From: Candidatus Zhuqueibacterota bacterium
Lineage (GTDB): Bacteria; SM23-31
DNA: 7,758 nt
Assembly (NCBI GenBank): GCA_022562855.1
Contig: JADFON010000072.1
Coordinates: 1 to 7,758, forward strand
Direction: 5' to 3'
This document shows, piece by piece, positions 1 through 6,736 of the stretch; position 1 is the stretch's first letter; the number at the start of each line of letters is the position of its first letter. Made by a program: the position numbers and the translations under genes. The notes under the pieces are model-generated. The model ran no database searches. It was not told the DNA's origin and saw only the letters and a program-made list of their open reading frames with translations.

Positions 1-74
1 TGAAAGAGAAAATGTCGAACATAATGTTTAAAATCCAAAACGGCGAGATCGCCCTCTTAAAACCATCAAAGTAA
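1..74 (+). CDS. C-terminal end of an unidentified protein (partial)
   Basis: One plus-strand frame (codons starting at base 3) is open from the window edge to a TAA at 72-74. The other two plus frames are closed by stops at 1-3, 22-24 and 29-31. The 23 visible residues end in the mildly basic tail IALLKPSK. A strong intrinsic terminator begins 15 bases after the stop, which is the main reason to believe a real gene ends here. The fragment is too short to assign to a family, and I do not recognise it. The alternative is that the reading frame is chance and the terminator belongs to a gene ending further left. Confidence 0.5.
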   Translation, partial: KEKMSNIMFKIQNGEIALLKPSK

Positions 75-88
75 TCTTCTGTTTTTAC

Positions 89-119
89 AAAAAAGCCCCT
101 CGAGTTGAGGGGCTTTTTT
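89..119 (+). terminator. Bidirectional intrinsic (Rho-independent) terminator
   Basis: There is a perfect 13-bp inverted repeat: left arm 89-101 (AAAAAAGCCCCTC), loop GAGTT at 102-106, right arm 107-119 (GAGGGGCTTTTTT). The GC-rich core is flanked by an A-run on the left and a T-run on the right, so a transcript from either direction would form a stable hairpin followed by a U-tract. It lies between the end of the partial plus-strand gene and the end of the convergent minus-strand peptidase gene. It probably ends the former and acts as a back-up stop for the latter. Confidence 0.93.
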
Positions 120-141
120 ATTTGTAAAACAATTCAGCTAA

Positions 142-186
142 CGAAGGTGTTCTTTCCTGCAGGGACTGCTTTTCGCAGCACCTTCG
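142..186. other. Stem-loop of unknown role in convergent spacer
   Basis: An 8-bp perfect inverted repeat, CGAAGGTG (142-149) and CACCTTCG (179-186), encloses a 29-base interior. The interior holds a smaller stem, CTGC (166-169) with GCAG (175-178), and the palindrome CCTGCAGG (156-163). There is no T-run directly after either outer arm, so it does not look like a terminator. It could be a processing or stability element at transcript 3' ends, part of a small RNA, or chance. No function can be assigned. Confidence 0.35.
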
Positions 187-203
187 GATATCTCTTAAGA
201 TTC

Positions 204-262
204 AAAAAATATATCGGTGAGGTACTGTGTAGCGGTGGCTAAGCCAAAAAACACCTCACTGA
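204..262 (-). terminator. Probable intrinsic terminator of the M28 peptidase gene
   Basis: On the minus strand, 19 bases past the peptidase stop, bases 262-253 can pair with 223-214. This gives a 10-bp stem including one G-U pair, around the core GTGAGGT/ACCTCAC. It is followed by a U-rich stretch read from the A-run at 204-213. The 29-base loop is large but contains its own short stem, TGGC (236-239) with GCCA (243-246). The position and trailing U-tract fit transcription termination. The long loop makes it less certain than the strong hairpin at 89-119 beyond it. Confidence 0.5.
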
Positions 263-280
263 GCATAATATTAGCGATTA

Positions 281-1900
281 TCAACGTATACTTTTGCGGG
301 GGAGTTTTTCATCTCTCTGGGCGGCGTGATATATAAAACTTGCCATGATCACCGCATTTTTCATCAGGTCTTCCGGCACTAAGCTGTCATAAACATCCAT
401 ATTCGAATGATGCGTTCTGGTATTATAATCAATTCCATCCTGTATAAACTGAAATCCCGGTAGTCCCGCCCTGTCAAATGACAAGTGGTCGGTTCCGCCG
501 GTATTTCTGATGGTGAGGGTGTTCATTCCAAGATCGTGAAACGGTTTCATCCATTCGGTAAAAATGGGTCTGACATGTTCATTCCCCTGCAAGTACACCC
601 CCCGGAACTGACCTGTGCCGTTGTCCATGTTGAAATATCCGGCAAACTTGTCATAGTCAGGTTTGATTCCATCATCGGGATTGCCGAAATGCGCGGCAAC
701 ATACTCGCGGGAACCGTTCAGACCTCCTTCTTCATAACTCCAGAGTGCAATACGGATTGTGCGGCGTGGTTGAACACCTATTGCCTTGAGGATCCGCATC
801 GCTTCCATAGCAACCGCACAGCCTGCAGCATTGTCCGTCGCTCCTGTTCCTGTATGCCAGGAATCGTAATGACCACCAACCATCACCAGTTCGTTCCGAA
901 GAGCCGGGTCGGTACCGGGAATTTCACCGACAACGTTGAATTCCCTTGTGTCGCTGTTGTCGAGAGTGTTGCGGATTTCGATTTCCAGTTCCACGGGTAT
1001 ACCGCGTTGAAGTATCCGGTAAATTCTGTTGTAATGTTCCGCTGCAATTGAAACCATTGGCAGTGAGTTCATCGCCGCATCATATGACCGGTCCTGTCTG
1101 CTGCCCGGACGACCGCCGACAAACACGGTTCCGTCTCCACCTCTACCGGGTTGCATAAGCACGGCTACGCCTTCGGATTTAAAGAACTCATTAAGTTCGT
1201 CAGGCGAAACAGACCGGGTAAGCGAAGATATTTCCTGTTGAAGCTGACCTACTCTTCGCGCAATATCAGGAGGCAAATTAGCCGGTATTCCTCCTCTTCC
1301 CCGTCCACCGCCTCTACCGCCTCTGCCCGATTGCCCGACTATCGCCTGTGACATTCTTTCCAGGTCTTCTTTGGAACGGCGTACCGCGTCCGGCACAAAA
1401 CTGGGTCCTACATTAAGAGGGGGCGCGGTCAAAACCACAGCATTGCTCAATTTTCCACGATATTTTTCGAAATCATCTCTTGTTCTAATTTCAACAAAAA
1501 CCGCGTTTGAGGTTATTTTCCCATCGGTTCCGCGTGTAAATGCAAGAGGATAACCGAACAACGGCTGATAATCCGGCTCGATCATATGAAGGGAAGTGTA
1601 CGTATTATCCCAATTCACGCCGTGCTCACCATACGGTTCTATGGCTGTATTGACAAGACCAATCGATTCCATTTTTGTTTTTGCCCATTGCTGACCGTTT
1701 TTCATGTTCGGCGAACCGCTCAACCGCGGACCGATGACATCGGTCATATAACCTACGATATCCATTACCTGCGACCGCTGGAATCCCTCTTCGCGAATCT
1801 TCGATACGACATCCCAATGAACCGGTTCCTGCGCAGCGGTAAACGAAGCGATCAATAATACAGAAACAAATCCGAGAAAAATACTGCGTGATTTTTTCAT
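281..1900 (-). CDS. Secreted M28-family zinc metallopeptidase with PA-type insert
   Basis: This 539-residue protein is probably an exported aminopeptidase or carboxypeptidase of peptidase family M28, with a two-zinc active site. A signal peptide is visible: MKKSR, a hydrophobic stretch from about 7 to 20, and a likely cleavage after TAA at 21-23. Residues of roughly 110-300 resemble the protease-associated (PA) insert of this family. The catalytic domain runs from about 320. By family pattern the zinc ligands are H344 (GGHYD), D356 (TGATDNAAG), E391 (SYEEGG, with E390 as catalytic base), D426 (NMDNG) and H498 (HHSNMD); GTDHLSFD at 469-476 is also conserved. An unusual Gly/Arg-rich tract lies at 189-206 and a smaller one near 251-270. 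The ATG is supported by AAGGGG (minus strand, 1912-1907) six bases upstream. Substrate specificity cannot be read from the sequence. Its gene follows the hydrolase gene on the same strand after 197 bases. Confidence 0.93.
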   Translation of the reverse strand: MKKSRSIFLGFVSVLLIASFTAAQEPVHWDVVSKIREEGFQRSQVMDIVGYMTDVIGPRLSGSPNMKNGQQWAKTKMESIGLVNTAIEPYGEHGVNWDNTYTSLHMIEPDYQPLFGYPLAFTRGTDGKITSNAVFVEIRTRDDFEKYRGKLSNAVVLTAPPLNVGPSFVPDAVRRSKEDLERMSQAIVGQSGRGGRGGGRGRGGIPANLPPDIARRVGQLQQEISSLTRSVSPDELNEFFKSEGVAVLMQPGRGGDGTVFVGGRPGSRQDRSYDAAMNSLPMVSIAAEHYNRIYRILQRGIPVELEIEIRNTLDNSDTREFNVVGEIPGTDPALRNELVMVGGHYDSWHTGTGATDNAAGCAVAMEAMRILKAIGVQPRRTIRIALWSYEEGGLNGSREYVAAHFGNPDDGIKPDYDKFAGYFNMDNGTGQFRGVYLQGNEHVRPIFTEWMKPFHDLGMNTLTIRNTGGTDHLSFDRAGLPGFQFIQDGIDYNTRTHHSNMDVYDSLVPEDLMKNAVIMASFIYHAAQRDEKLPRKSIR

Positions 1901-1928
1901 TTTCTACCCCTTGTTTAACAGGTTAGAG

Positions 1929-1955
1929 ATTTTATGGTATTTGTAAATATGCCAA
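1929..1955 (-). promoter_or_regulatory. Possible sigma-70-like promoter for the M28 peptidase gene
   Basis: On the minus strand, TTGGCA (1955-1950) is followed after 15 bases by TAAAAT (1934-1929), about 28 bases before the peptidase ATG. The -35-like box is good. The spacing is two bases shorter than ideal and the region is AT-rich, so a chance match is quite possible. No Bacteroidota-type TAnnTTTG element was found on this strand in the spacer, and I see no clear terminator of the upstream hydrolase gene in 1901-2097. Confidence 0.25.
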
Positions 1956-2097
1956 TAATGGTTCGTAGAAAGAAAAATGAGAAAATAAGAGAAAAAACAT
2001 TCGAAATCAACAATTCGTAGAAGGGTTTTACTAATTTAGCATCAATTTTTTAGCAATAAGTATCTATATCTTTGTCTTTTTGAGCACTAATATATCT

Positions 2098-2790
2098 TTA
2101 CTTTTTAACAAAAAAATCCAGGATTCTTTTGATTACATCGTCTTTATGCTCCGACTCAAAAAGAAACTGAGCGTGTGCCGATCCTTTGTATATTTTTATT
2201 GATTTTGGCTGTGAGGAATTATCGTAAACAGTTTTTCCTCCTTCAAAATATCTATCATCTTCGGCTACTATTAATAATTTATCGATTTCTTTTGATCTTA
2301 CCGGCGGTCCGCCCGCGGGAGCTAACAAAATAACTTTTTTTATCTCTTTAGCGTCAAAATTATCAAGCGCTTGAAGTATTGCCGATCCTCCCATGCTTGC
2401 ACCTACAAGATATATTTCTTTATATTCTTTCCCCTTTAAATAATCAATAGCGCCCAATACATCATCCTTGTTATTTCTTCTATCCCCTTTTTCGCTATTG
2501 CCGTATCCGCGAAAGTCGAATGGAAGAGACGAAATTTCCAAGTCAGCAAGTTTTTCTGCGATAAAATACCAGCTTTCCTTGTTAAAAACTCCTCCATGAG
2601 CAAAAATAACAGCTTTAGTATCCGAATAATTATAATGTGAAGCTTCGATAGTCAAGCCGTCACGGCTTTTGAATTTGACTAATTCAAAATCATTTTGATA
2701 TGAAAACGAATTATTATGTAAACAAAAAAGAAGAAATACCGTTAAGAGCATATTTTTTGAATATTGATTAAGCATTAAATTTGTCCACAT
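2098..2790 (-). CDS. Small exported alpha/beta hydrolase (serine hydrolase)
   Basis: This 230-residue protein has the alpha/beta-hydrolase fold of the dienelactone-hydrolase or lysophospholipase-like kind. Visible elements are the oxyanion-side HGG at 65-67, the FDFRGYGNSE strand and loop near 91-100, the nucleophile elbow GASMGG with S132, an acid from D178 or D179 in VAEDDR, and H206 in GSAHAQ. Together these make a complete Ser-Asp-His triad. The N-terminus carries a hydrophobic run (about 14-24) consistent with a signal peptide or anchor. The start is uncertain: ATG at residue 1 lacks a Shine-Dalgarno sequence, and Met6 (2775) would give a more typical signal sequence. By hand count the gene is about 34 % GC, against roughly 45-55 % in lines sampled from neighbours, which suggests a different origin. 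The substrate is unknown; an esterase or acyl hydrolase is likely from the family. Confidence 0.85.
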   Translation of the reverse strand: MWTNLMLNQYSKNMLLTVFLLFCLHNNSFSYQNDFELVKFKSRDGLTIEASHYNYSDTKAVIFAHGGVFNKESWYFIAEKLADLEISSLPFDFRGYGNSEKGDRRNNKDDVLGAIDYLKGKEYKEIYLVGASMGGSAILQALDNFDAKEIKKVILLAPAGGPPVRSKEIDKLLIVAEDDRYFEGGKTVYDNSSQPKSIKIYKGSAHAQFLFESEHKDDVIKRILDFFVKK

Positions 2791-2903
2791 TAATTTTTTG
2801 TAATATATAAAAAATCAAGGCTTATTAAAAGAAATATGTTGATTAAATTATGTCCAATTTCTTTTTGGATTGTGCAGCCAATCATAGTACCAAAATCTGA
2901 ATT

Positions 2904-2923
2904 TCAGGAGCGGGAAGTCCTGA
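2904..2923. other. Short hairpin in fumC-hydrolase spacer
   Basis: TCAGGA (2904-2909) and TCCTGA (2918-2923) form a perfect 6-bp stem around an 8-base loop. It lies within a looser outer match of CAAAA (2891-2895) and TTTTG (2925-2929). The short TTTTG after the right arm is too weak for a confident terminator. As it lies between divergent genes it could be an operator-like palindrome or a chance hairpin. Confidence 0.3.
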
Positions 2924-2976
2924 GTTTTGTCTGCCTTCCGTTCTTAGAAAAGGCTTGCAGAAGATTAAAATATTCG

Positions 2977-3006
2977 TTAATTTTTTAATTGGAATATTAT
3001 TATAAA
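2977..3006 (+). promoter_or_regulatory. Weak promoter candidate for fumC
   Basis: TTAATT (2977-2982) is followed, after 17 bases, by TTATAA (3000-3005); shifted by one base, this reads TATAAA (3001-3006). The start codon lies about 110 bases downstream, giving a long leader. In sequence this rich in A and T such matches are expected by chance, so this is only a candidate. Confidence 0.22.
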
Positions 3007-3116
3007 TTCCTTGAATTAAAATTTTATTCTACGCAAAAAGTAGTCGGAACAAATCATCCCTGAATCAAGTTTTATATCGCGGAAAACGGTTCAAATAGTT
3101 GAAAGGAATCTGAAAA

Positions 3117-4538
3117 GTGAGCGGTCAGTCAAACCTAAATCAAAACACAAGAGTTGAACGGGATTCGATGGGTGAAGTGCACGTACCTTCGGACGCTCTT
3201 TATGCGGCACAGACTCAGCGCGCTGTGGAAAATTTTCCTATCAGCGGGATTAAAGAGTCGTCTACGCTTATCAACGCTTATGTTCTATTAAAAAAAGCAG
3301 CGGCAATAACCAATAAATCTCTCGGATTCTTAGAGGCGGATAAATCGGAAGCTATCGAAAAAGCGGCGGATGAAATTCTATCGGGAAAGCACCATGACCA
3401 CTTTGTCGTCGATGTTTTTCAGGCTGGCGCCGGAACTTCTTTTAATATGAATACCAATGAGGTTCTCGCAAATCTTGCACTTTTGAAGCTGGGCAGAGAA
3501 AAGGGCGACGGATATGTCCATGCGAACGATCATGTAAATATGGGTCAGTCCACAAACGACACGTTTCCAACGTCGATGAGAATCGCCGCCCGGACAGATT
3601 TACAGAAGCTCTATCCTGTACTTGATAAATTGACTGACTCCTTCAGGAAAAAAGGAAAAGAATTCGATCATATATTAAAATCGGGAAGAACACATTTACA
3701 GGATGCTGTGCCGATCAGGCTGGGGCAGGAGTTTATGGCTTACGGAGAGGCAATCGAAAAGGCAAAGAACATTATTATGGAATCCGAAAAATCTGTATCT
3801 GTTCTCGGAATTGGGGGGAGCGCTGCCGGAACGGGACTTAACACTCACCCGGATTACAGCAAATTGATGGTTGAACAGATTTCCAAACTGACAGGATTGA
3901 AATATACTCTCGCGCCGGATCTGAGAGAGGCAATGCAAAGCCAAATGCCCATTGCACATGTTTCAGCATCGTTAAAGCTGCTTGCTCTGGAGTTGACCCG
4001 AATATCAAACGACCTGAGACTTTTGGGTTCGGGACCTACAACCGGATTTGCCGAGATCATGCTGCCCCCGGTGCAGCCCGGTTCGTCTATTATGCCGGGC
4101 AAGGTCAACCCCGTTATGGCTGAAATGCTGAACATGGTTTGTTTCCAGATAATTGGCAATGATACAACAATATCCATGGCGGTGCAGGGCGGGCAGATGG
4201 AATTAAACGTTATGATGCCAATAATGATCTTTAATGTGCTGCTGTCATTACAGATTTTGACCAATTCACTTGAAGTATTCCGGACAAAATGCGTGGACGG
4301 CATCATTGCATATCCCGACCGTTGTCAGCAGTATGCGGAAAAAAGCGTGGGACTTGCTACTATTTTGAACACTTACATTGGTTATGACCAGGCATCCGTC
4401 ATTGCAAAGGAATCGGTTAAGACAGGTAAATCGATTCCTGAATTGATTATCGAGAAAAAACTGCTGACAGAAGAAGAATTAAAAAAGATCCTTGACATCT
4501 CTGCTATAACCGAACCGGGAATACCGGGAAAAACCTGA
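3117..4538 (+). CDS. fumC: Class II fumarate hydratase
   Basis: This enzyme catalyses the reversible hydration of fumarate to L-malate in the TCA cycle. It is an iron-independent cytosolic homotetramer in this family. The 473-residue length is normal. Signature elements of the fumarase/aspartase superfamily are all present: AGAGTSFNMNTNE (103-115), HVNMGQSTND (139-148), GRTHLQDAVP with the family's catalytic His at 193, and GSSIMPGKVNP (322-332) carrying the catalytic-loop Ser323. The N-terminal DSMGEV and AQTQRAVENFPISG, and GTGLNTHPDY (238-247), favour fumarase over aspartase. The start is GTG, supported by AAAGGA (3102-3107) nine bases upstream; the next Met is residue 18, inside the conserved N-terminal motif, so the GTG is needed. 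It heads a plus-strand run; an oxidoreductase gene follows after 76 bases with no terminator seen. Confidence 0.96.
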   Translation: MSGQSNLNQNTRVERDSMGEVHVPSDALYAAQTQRAVENFPISGIKESSTLINAYVLLKKAAAITNKSLGFLEADKSEAIEKAADEILSGKHHDHFVVDVFQAGAGTSFNMNTNEVLANLALLKLGREKGDGYVHANDHVNMGQSTNDTFPTSMRIAARTDLQKLYPVLDKLTDSFRKKGKEFDHILKSGRTHLQDAVPIRLGQEFMAYGEAIEKAKNIIMESEKSVSVLGIGGSAAGTGLNTHPDYSKLMVEQISKLTGLKYTLAPDLREAMQSQMPIAHVSASLKLLALELTRISNDLRLLGSGPTTGFAEIMLPPVQPGSSIMPGKVNPVMAEMLNMVCFQIIGNDTTISMAVQGGQMELNVMMPIMIFNVLLSLQILTNSLEVFRTKCVDGIIAYPDRCQQYAEKSVGLATILNTYIGYDQASVIAKESVKTGKSIPELIIEKKLLTEEELKKILDISAITEPGIPGKT

Positions 4539-4614
4539 TAATCCGGCAGAAACTTTATTGAGAGTCAAATAAAAGTGGATGATTGTATCTGAGGCGTTCA
4601 CCATCTGAGAAAAA

Positions 4615-5646
4615 ATGAAAGCTATCCGGTTTCATGAGCACGGCGATGTTTCCGTCCTGAATTACGAGGAAGTCGAGACGCCCAAAATAGCTGCGGATGA
4701 AGTTTTGGTGCAGGTCAAGTCTTGTGCGTTAAACCGTCTCGATATTTTTGTTCGTCAGGGTATACCGGGTATGAAAATTCCGTTACCGCACATAAGCGGT
4801 TCGGACCTTTCAGGTATTGTAACTGAGACCGGTTCAGCGGTAAAAAATGTAAAAGTCGACGATATGGTTCTTGCCGCGCCGGGAATTGGCTGCGGCACCT
4901 GCAAGGAATGCCTTGACGGAAGAGATAATAGCTGCCGGCAGTATACGCTCATAGGATACATGATCGACGGTGGATATGCGGAATACGTAAAATTTCCGGC
5001 ACGGAATGCGATCCCGATTCCTGAAGGAATGAATTTTAACGAAGCCGCTGCAGTCCCGCTGGTTTTTTTGACGGCATGGCATATGTTGAATACAAGAGTA
5101 AAGTTACAGAGAAATGAAACCGTTCTTGTGCATTCGGCTGGCAGCGGAGTTGGCAGTGCGGCGATACAGATAGGAAAAATGCTTGGTGCGAGAGTTATTA
5201 CCACGGCGGGAACCGAAGAAAAGCTTGAAAAAGCACGTGAGCTTGGCGCCGATGAGACGATAAATTATGTCAAGGACGATTTTTATGCAAAAGTAAAATT
5301 TTTGACCGACAGACGCGGTGTGGACGTAGTATTCGAGCATGTAGGTTCCGCTACATTCGATAAAAGCATATTAAGTCTTGCAATAAACGGAAGACTGGTA
5401 ACGTGCGGGGCAACGACCGGTTATAAGACATCGATAGACTTGCGTTACATTTTTGCAAAACAGCTTGCAATATTTGGATCTTATATGGGAGGACTTGGAG
5501 AATTACTGGAAGTTTTGAAGTTCTTTCCAACCGGCCAACTCAAACCTGTAATAGACAGACAGTTTCCATTGAAGGAGGCAGCAAACGCACAACTCCGTAT
5601 GACCGAAAGAAAGCAATTCGGGAAAATAATATTGAACCCGGAGTAG
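4615..5646 (+). CDS. MDR-superfamily NAD(P)H-dependent oxidoreductase (alcohol dehydrogenase/quinone oxidoreductase-like)
   Basis: This 343-residue cytosolic enzyme belongs to the medium-chain dehydrogenase/reductase superfamily: a GroES-like N-terminal domain (about 1-150), then a Rossmann domain with AGSGVG at 175-180. A structural-zinc lobe is intact, with Cys93, Cys96, Cys99 and Cys107. The classical catalytic-zinc ligands appear to be missing. The CxxD cysteine position is Asn40 (NRLD, 40-43), and the GHE motif is GSD with Ser63 in place of His. That pattern is more like quinone or enoyl reductases than zinc alcohol dehydrogenases. The segment after the second Rossmann strand (TTAGTEEK, 196-203) has no acidic residue, which fits NADP(H) preference. 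Database entries for such proteins often say zinc-binding alcohol dehydrogenase; the substrate is unknown. The ribosome site is weak. It lies 76 bases after fumC and 99 before trxB. Confidence 0.9.
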   Translation: MKAIRFHEHGDVSVLNYEEVETPKIAADEVLVQVKSCALNRLDIFVRQGIPGMKIPLPHISGSDLSGIVTETGSAVKNVKVDDMVLAAPGIGCGTCKECLDGRDNSCRQYTLIGYMIDGGYAEYVKFPARNAIPIPEGMNFNEAAAVPLVFLTAWHMLNTRVKLQRNETVLVHSAGSGVGSAAIQIGKMLGARVITTAGTEEKLEKARELGADETINYVKDDFYAKVKFLTDRRGVDVVFEHVGSATFDKSILSLAINGRLVTCGATTGYKTSIDLRYIFAKQLAIFGSYMGGLGELLEVLKFFPTGQLKPVIDRQFPLKEAANAQLRMTERKQFGKIILNPE

Positions 5647-5745
5647 CCGTTCCGATATTCAAAGGAATCCTTTCAGTAGTTTCGAGCATCTAATGTAATG
5701 TACAGTTAACTAAAGTTTAAGTAGAATTGAGAAAGACTGATATTT

Positions 5746-6687
5746 ATGGCAGATACGGTAAAAAAACAAGTGTTTATAATGGGTTCGGGACCTGCGGGTT
5801 CAACCGCCGCCCTCTACTCATCCCGAGCCAATCTGGATACAATTGTTGTAGAAGGAGGTCAACCGGGCGGACAGTTGACCATCACAACAGATGTGGAGAA
5901 TTACCCCGGTTTTATTGACGGCATTATGGGACCCGAATTGGTGGATATATTTAAAAAACAGGCAGCGCGGTTCGGAACAAAGTATGAATTTGATTCTATA
6001 AAAAAAGTGGATCTTTCGAAACGTCCCTTTGCATTGACCGGAGAAAAAAACACGTATGAAAGCGATGTGATAATAATAGCTTCCGGTGCGAAAGCACGAT
6101 TATTGGATATTCCTTCGGAGACTGAATTGATGGGATATGGCGTATCAGCCTGCGCCACGTGCGACGGGTTCTTTTTTAAAGAAAAGGAGTTAGTGGTTGT
6201 TGGCGGAGGAGATACCGCGATGGAAGAGGCGATGTTCCTGACCAAATTTGCCTCAAAAGTTTCTATTGTTCACAGGCGGGACGAATTCCGCGCCTCGAAG
6301 ATCATGCAGGACCGGGCAGAAAAAAATGATAAAATAACGTTTGTATGGAATTCCGTCGTTGAAGAAATTCTCGGGAGCAAGGAAGATGGGGTAAAAGGAG
6401 TAAAACTGAAAAATACGCAGAACGGTGAATTATCCGAATATCCCTGTCAGGGTGTTTTTCTTGCAATAGGTCACATTCCCAATTCAAGTGTTTTTGAAGG
6501 TCAGCTTGAAATGGACGAGAATGTTTATATTATAACAAAACCCGACTCCACACAGACCAACGTGCCGGGGGTGTTCGCATCGGGAGACGTCCAGGATCAT
6601 GTGTTCAGACAGGCGGTGACAGCGGCGGGAACCGGTTGTATGGCTGCGCTTGAAGCAGAGAAATTTATTGATATTAATAACGCTTAG
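5746..6687 (+). CDS. trxB: Thioredoxin reductase (NADPH)
   Basis: This flavoenzyme transfers electrons from NADPH through FAD and a redox-active disulfide to thioredoxin in the cytosol. The 313-residue length is typical of the low-molecular-weight bacterial type. Visible motifs are the FAD-binding GSGPAG (13-18), [15 protein letters not shown] (41-55), the redox pair CATC (Cys136 and Cys139, with Asp140 following), the NADPH-binding GGGDTAMEE (153-161), the HRRDEFRA segment (176-183) with the arginines that usually contact the NADPH 2'-phosphate, and the C-terminal FAD motif [18 protein letters not shown] (280-297). All catalytic residues are present. Translation starts at ATG with only a weak GAGAAAG (5729-5735) ten bases upstream. 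It sits between the MDR oxidoreductase gene and the E2 gene; no thioredoxin gene is visible in the window. Confidence 0.97.
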   Translation: MADTVKKQVFIMGSGPAGSTAALYSSRANLDTIVVEGGQPGGQLTITTDVENYPGFIDGIMGPELVDIFKKQAARFGTKYEFDSIKKVDLSKRPFALTGEKNTYESDVIIIASGAKARLLDIPSETELMGYGVSACATCDGFFFKEKELVVVGGGDTAMEEAMFLTKFASKVSIVHRRDEFRASKIMQDRAEKNDKITFVWNSVVEEILGSKEDGVKGVKLKNTQNGELSEYPCQGVFLAIGHIPNSSVFEGQLEMDENVYIITKPDSTQTNVPGVFASGDVQDHVFRQAVTAAGTGCMAALEAEKFIDINNA

Positions 6688-6696
6688 CTCAACAAG

Positions 6697-6719
6697 GGTT
6701 GTTCGGGACAGGAACAACC
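6697..6719. other. Perfect hairpin in the trxB-E2 spacer
   Basis: GGTTGTTC (6697-6704) and GAACAACC (6712-6719) form an uninterrupted 8-bp stem with a 7-base loop, starting nine bases after the trxB stop and ending 17 bases before the E2 ATG. It is not followed by a T-run on the plus strand, so it is unlikely to be a strong intrinsic terminator. It might modulate read-through, mark an RNA-processing point, protect the trxB transcript end, or be a dyad for a binding protein. Confidence 0.45.
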
Positions 6720-6736
6720 AATTGTGAGATAGTATT

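Larger units (their letters stand above)
2791..3116. other. AT-rich divergent intergenic region
   Basis: These 326 bases separate the minus-strand hydrolase start from the plus-strand fumC start, so they must hold promoters in both directions. I see a small inverted repeat (2904-2923), one weak plus-strand promoter candidate (2977-3006) and a 50-codon plus-strand open frame at 2836-2988. That frame has no recognisable domain and only a poor ribosome site, so I did not call it as a gene. I could not identify an insertion-sequence end or a known riboswitch. The stretch shares the low GC of the adjacent hydrolase gene. Confidence 0.6.

Noticed and set aside
485-1858. Several open frames of 60-188 codons on the plus strand opposite the M28 gene
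   Set aside because: They lie wholly within a well-supported minus-strand gene with intact catalytic motifs, show no recognisable domain, and are expected antisense shadows in a higher-GC gene.
1962-2022. Nine-base direct repeat TTCGTAGAA at 1962-1970 and 2014-2022
   Set aside because: Two copies 52 bases apart in AT-rich spacer DNA, with no further copy and no symmetry typical of an operator; likely chance.
2067-2074. TATCTTTG, a match to the Bacteroidota TAnnTTTG promoter element on the plus strand
   Set aside because: No plus-strand gene follows within the next several hundred bases and the site abuts the 3' end of a minus-strand gene.
3696-4306. Minus-strand open frames (87 and 150 codons) inside fumC
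   Set aside because: fumC is complete with all family signatures on the plus strand; these frames have no family features and no ribosome site, so they are shadows.
5660-5675. AAAGG-AAT-CCTTT mini-hairpin after the MDR gene
   Set aside because: A 5-bp stem with a 3-base loop and no T-run is too weak to be a terminator.
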